This document shows positions 63,405 to 64,000 of a stretch of 64,000 nucleotides of DNA, in pieces. A model generated the notes under the pieces. It was not told the origin of the DNA, did no database searches, and saw only the letters and a program-made list of their open reading frames with translations. This DNA comes from Bradyrhizobiaceae bacterium PARB1 (GTDB lineage Bacteria; Pseudomonadota; Alphaproteobacteria; Rhizobiales; Xanthobacteraceae). The position numbers and the translations under genes were made by a program. The stretch's first letter is position 1. Each line of letters opens with the position of its first letter. The stretch spans positions 158,490-222,489 of the forward strand of contig NKIY01000007.1 of the NCBI GenBank assembly GCA_002256345.1, in the 5' to 3' direction.

Positions 63405-64000
63405 ATGAAGGCAGTCGGCTACACCAAATCCCTCCCGATCGACGCGGTTGACGCGCTGGTCGATTTCGAGGTTCCGAAGCCAGAACCGACCGCTCGCGAC
63501 ATCCGCGTATCGGTGAAGGCGATCTCGGCCAATCCCGTCGATTTCAAGGTGCGCAAGCGGGCGGCGCCACCGGCCGGCGAAACCAAGATCCTTGGTTATG
63601 ACGCTGCCGGCGTCGTCGATGCTGTTGGCCCCGATGTGACGATGTTCAAGCCGGGCGACGAAGTGTTCTATGCTGGCTCCATCCAGCGCCAGGGCACCAA
63701 TGCCGAGTTCCACCTGGTCGATGAGCGCATTGTCGGCCGCAAGCCCTCCTCGCTCTCCTTCGCGCAGTCTGCTGCGCTGCCGCTCACCGCTATCACCGCA
63801 TGGGAGTTGTTGTTCGACCGTCTCGCCGTCGCGCCCGGCAAGAGCTTCGATCCGCGCACGCTGCTGATCATGGGCGGCGCCGGCGGCGTCGGCTCGATCC
63901 TGATCCAACTCGCACGTCGCCTCACCGGGCTCACCGTGGTGGCGACCGCGTCACGGCCGGAGACGATCAAATGGTGTGAAGACCTTGGCGCTCATGCGGT
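63405..64000 (+). CDS. Zinc-binding alcohol dehydrogenase family/quinone oxidoreductase-like protein (3' end outside window)
   Basis: Medium-chain dehydrogenase/reductase; 198 residues are seen. The N-terminal GroES-like part has [29 protein letters not shown] and [11 protein letters not shown]; the Rossmann part starts [16 protein letters not shown]. It lacks the zinc-binding Cys-rich loop seen in ADH1, so it belongs to the NADPH:quinone reductase/ZADH-type group. GGAG is 9 bp before the ATG at 63405; an in-frame ATG at 63390 is less likely. Divergence from HxlR suggests induction by quinones or electrophiles. Confidence 0.9.
   Translation, partial: MKAVGYTKSLPIDAVDALVDFEVPKPEPTARDIRVSVKAISANPVDFKVRKRAAPPAGETKILGYDAAGVVDAVGPDVTMFKPGDEVFYAGSIQRQGTNAEFHLVDERIVGRKPSSLSFAQSAALPLTAITAWELLFDRLAVAPGKSFDPRTLLIMGGAGGVGSILIQLARRLTGLTVVATASRPETIKWCEDLGAHA

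Overview
This 64 kb window is chromosomal DNA from a GC-rich alphaproteobacterium. It most resembles the Bradyrhizobium/Rhodopseudomonas/Afipia group (Nitrobacteraceae). The evidence is the gene order topA-rnr, rpmG / pleD-divK / DUF3572-dinB and clpA-clpS, the presence of mipZ next to panC, a CtrA-type box, EcfG-type promoter motifs, and many short palindromic intergenic repeats typical of that family. No rRNA, tRNA, CRISPR array, insertion sequence or prophage was seen. Most of the window is core genome, with a few accessory islets.

Layout: 0-10.7 kb carries the topA 3' end, rnr, a DUF983 protein, a Nudix hydrolase, a flavin monooxygenase, rpmG, the c-di-GMP/cell-cycle pair divK-pleD, and DUF3572-dinB. 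10.8-14.2 kb is a small catabolic islet: a NicX-like ring-cleavage dioxygenase, a divergent flavin-reductase/MarR fusion, and a solute-binding protein. 14.3-25.8 kb mixes malonyl-CoA decarboxylase, EipB, a RidA-GDPD-acetyltransferase-HIT run, trmO, a Bug-type binding protein, azlCD, two PilZ proteins, a lytic transglycosylase with SPOR domain, and a Cys homologue of the GrdB selenoprotein. 26-37.6 kb has clpA/clpS, a TadG-like von Willebrand protein, a phasin, a D,D-carboxypeptidase with SPOR domain, a membrane J-protein, mipZ and panC. 37.8-41.3 kb is one very large gene for a fused indolepyruvate:ferredoxin oxidoreductase.

41.6-46.9 kb looks like a stress-linked islet. A double-domain KaiC-like ATPase and a stand-alone receiver protein form a tight operon behind an exact GGAAC-N16-CGTT motif. 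Three small membrane or secreted proteins nearby have near-consensus versions of the same motif. clpA also has an exact copy (N17). This is the part of the window I consider most likely to hold an under-described system.

47-54 kb carries a TRIC-type channel, an Arg/Trp-rich Tat-leader protein, a propionyl-CoA carboxylase-type beta subunit, and an alpha/beta hydrolase divergent from a TetR regulator across a clear palindromic operator. 54-63.3 kb is a long leftward run: HxlR regulator, degP-like protease, rarA, an outer-membrane-like protein, an RluC-type pseudouridine synthase with an odd tandem-repeat N-terminus, bluB, a polyproline secreted protein, ATP12, and a FliK-like/FlhB-like pair preceded by an exact CtrA box. 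A divergent zinc-type alcohol dehydrogenase runs off the right edge.
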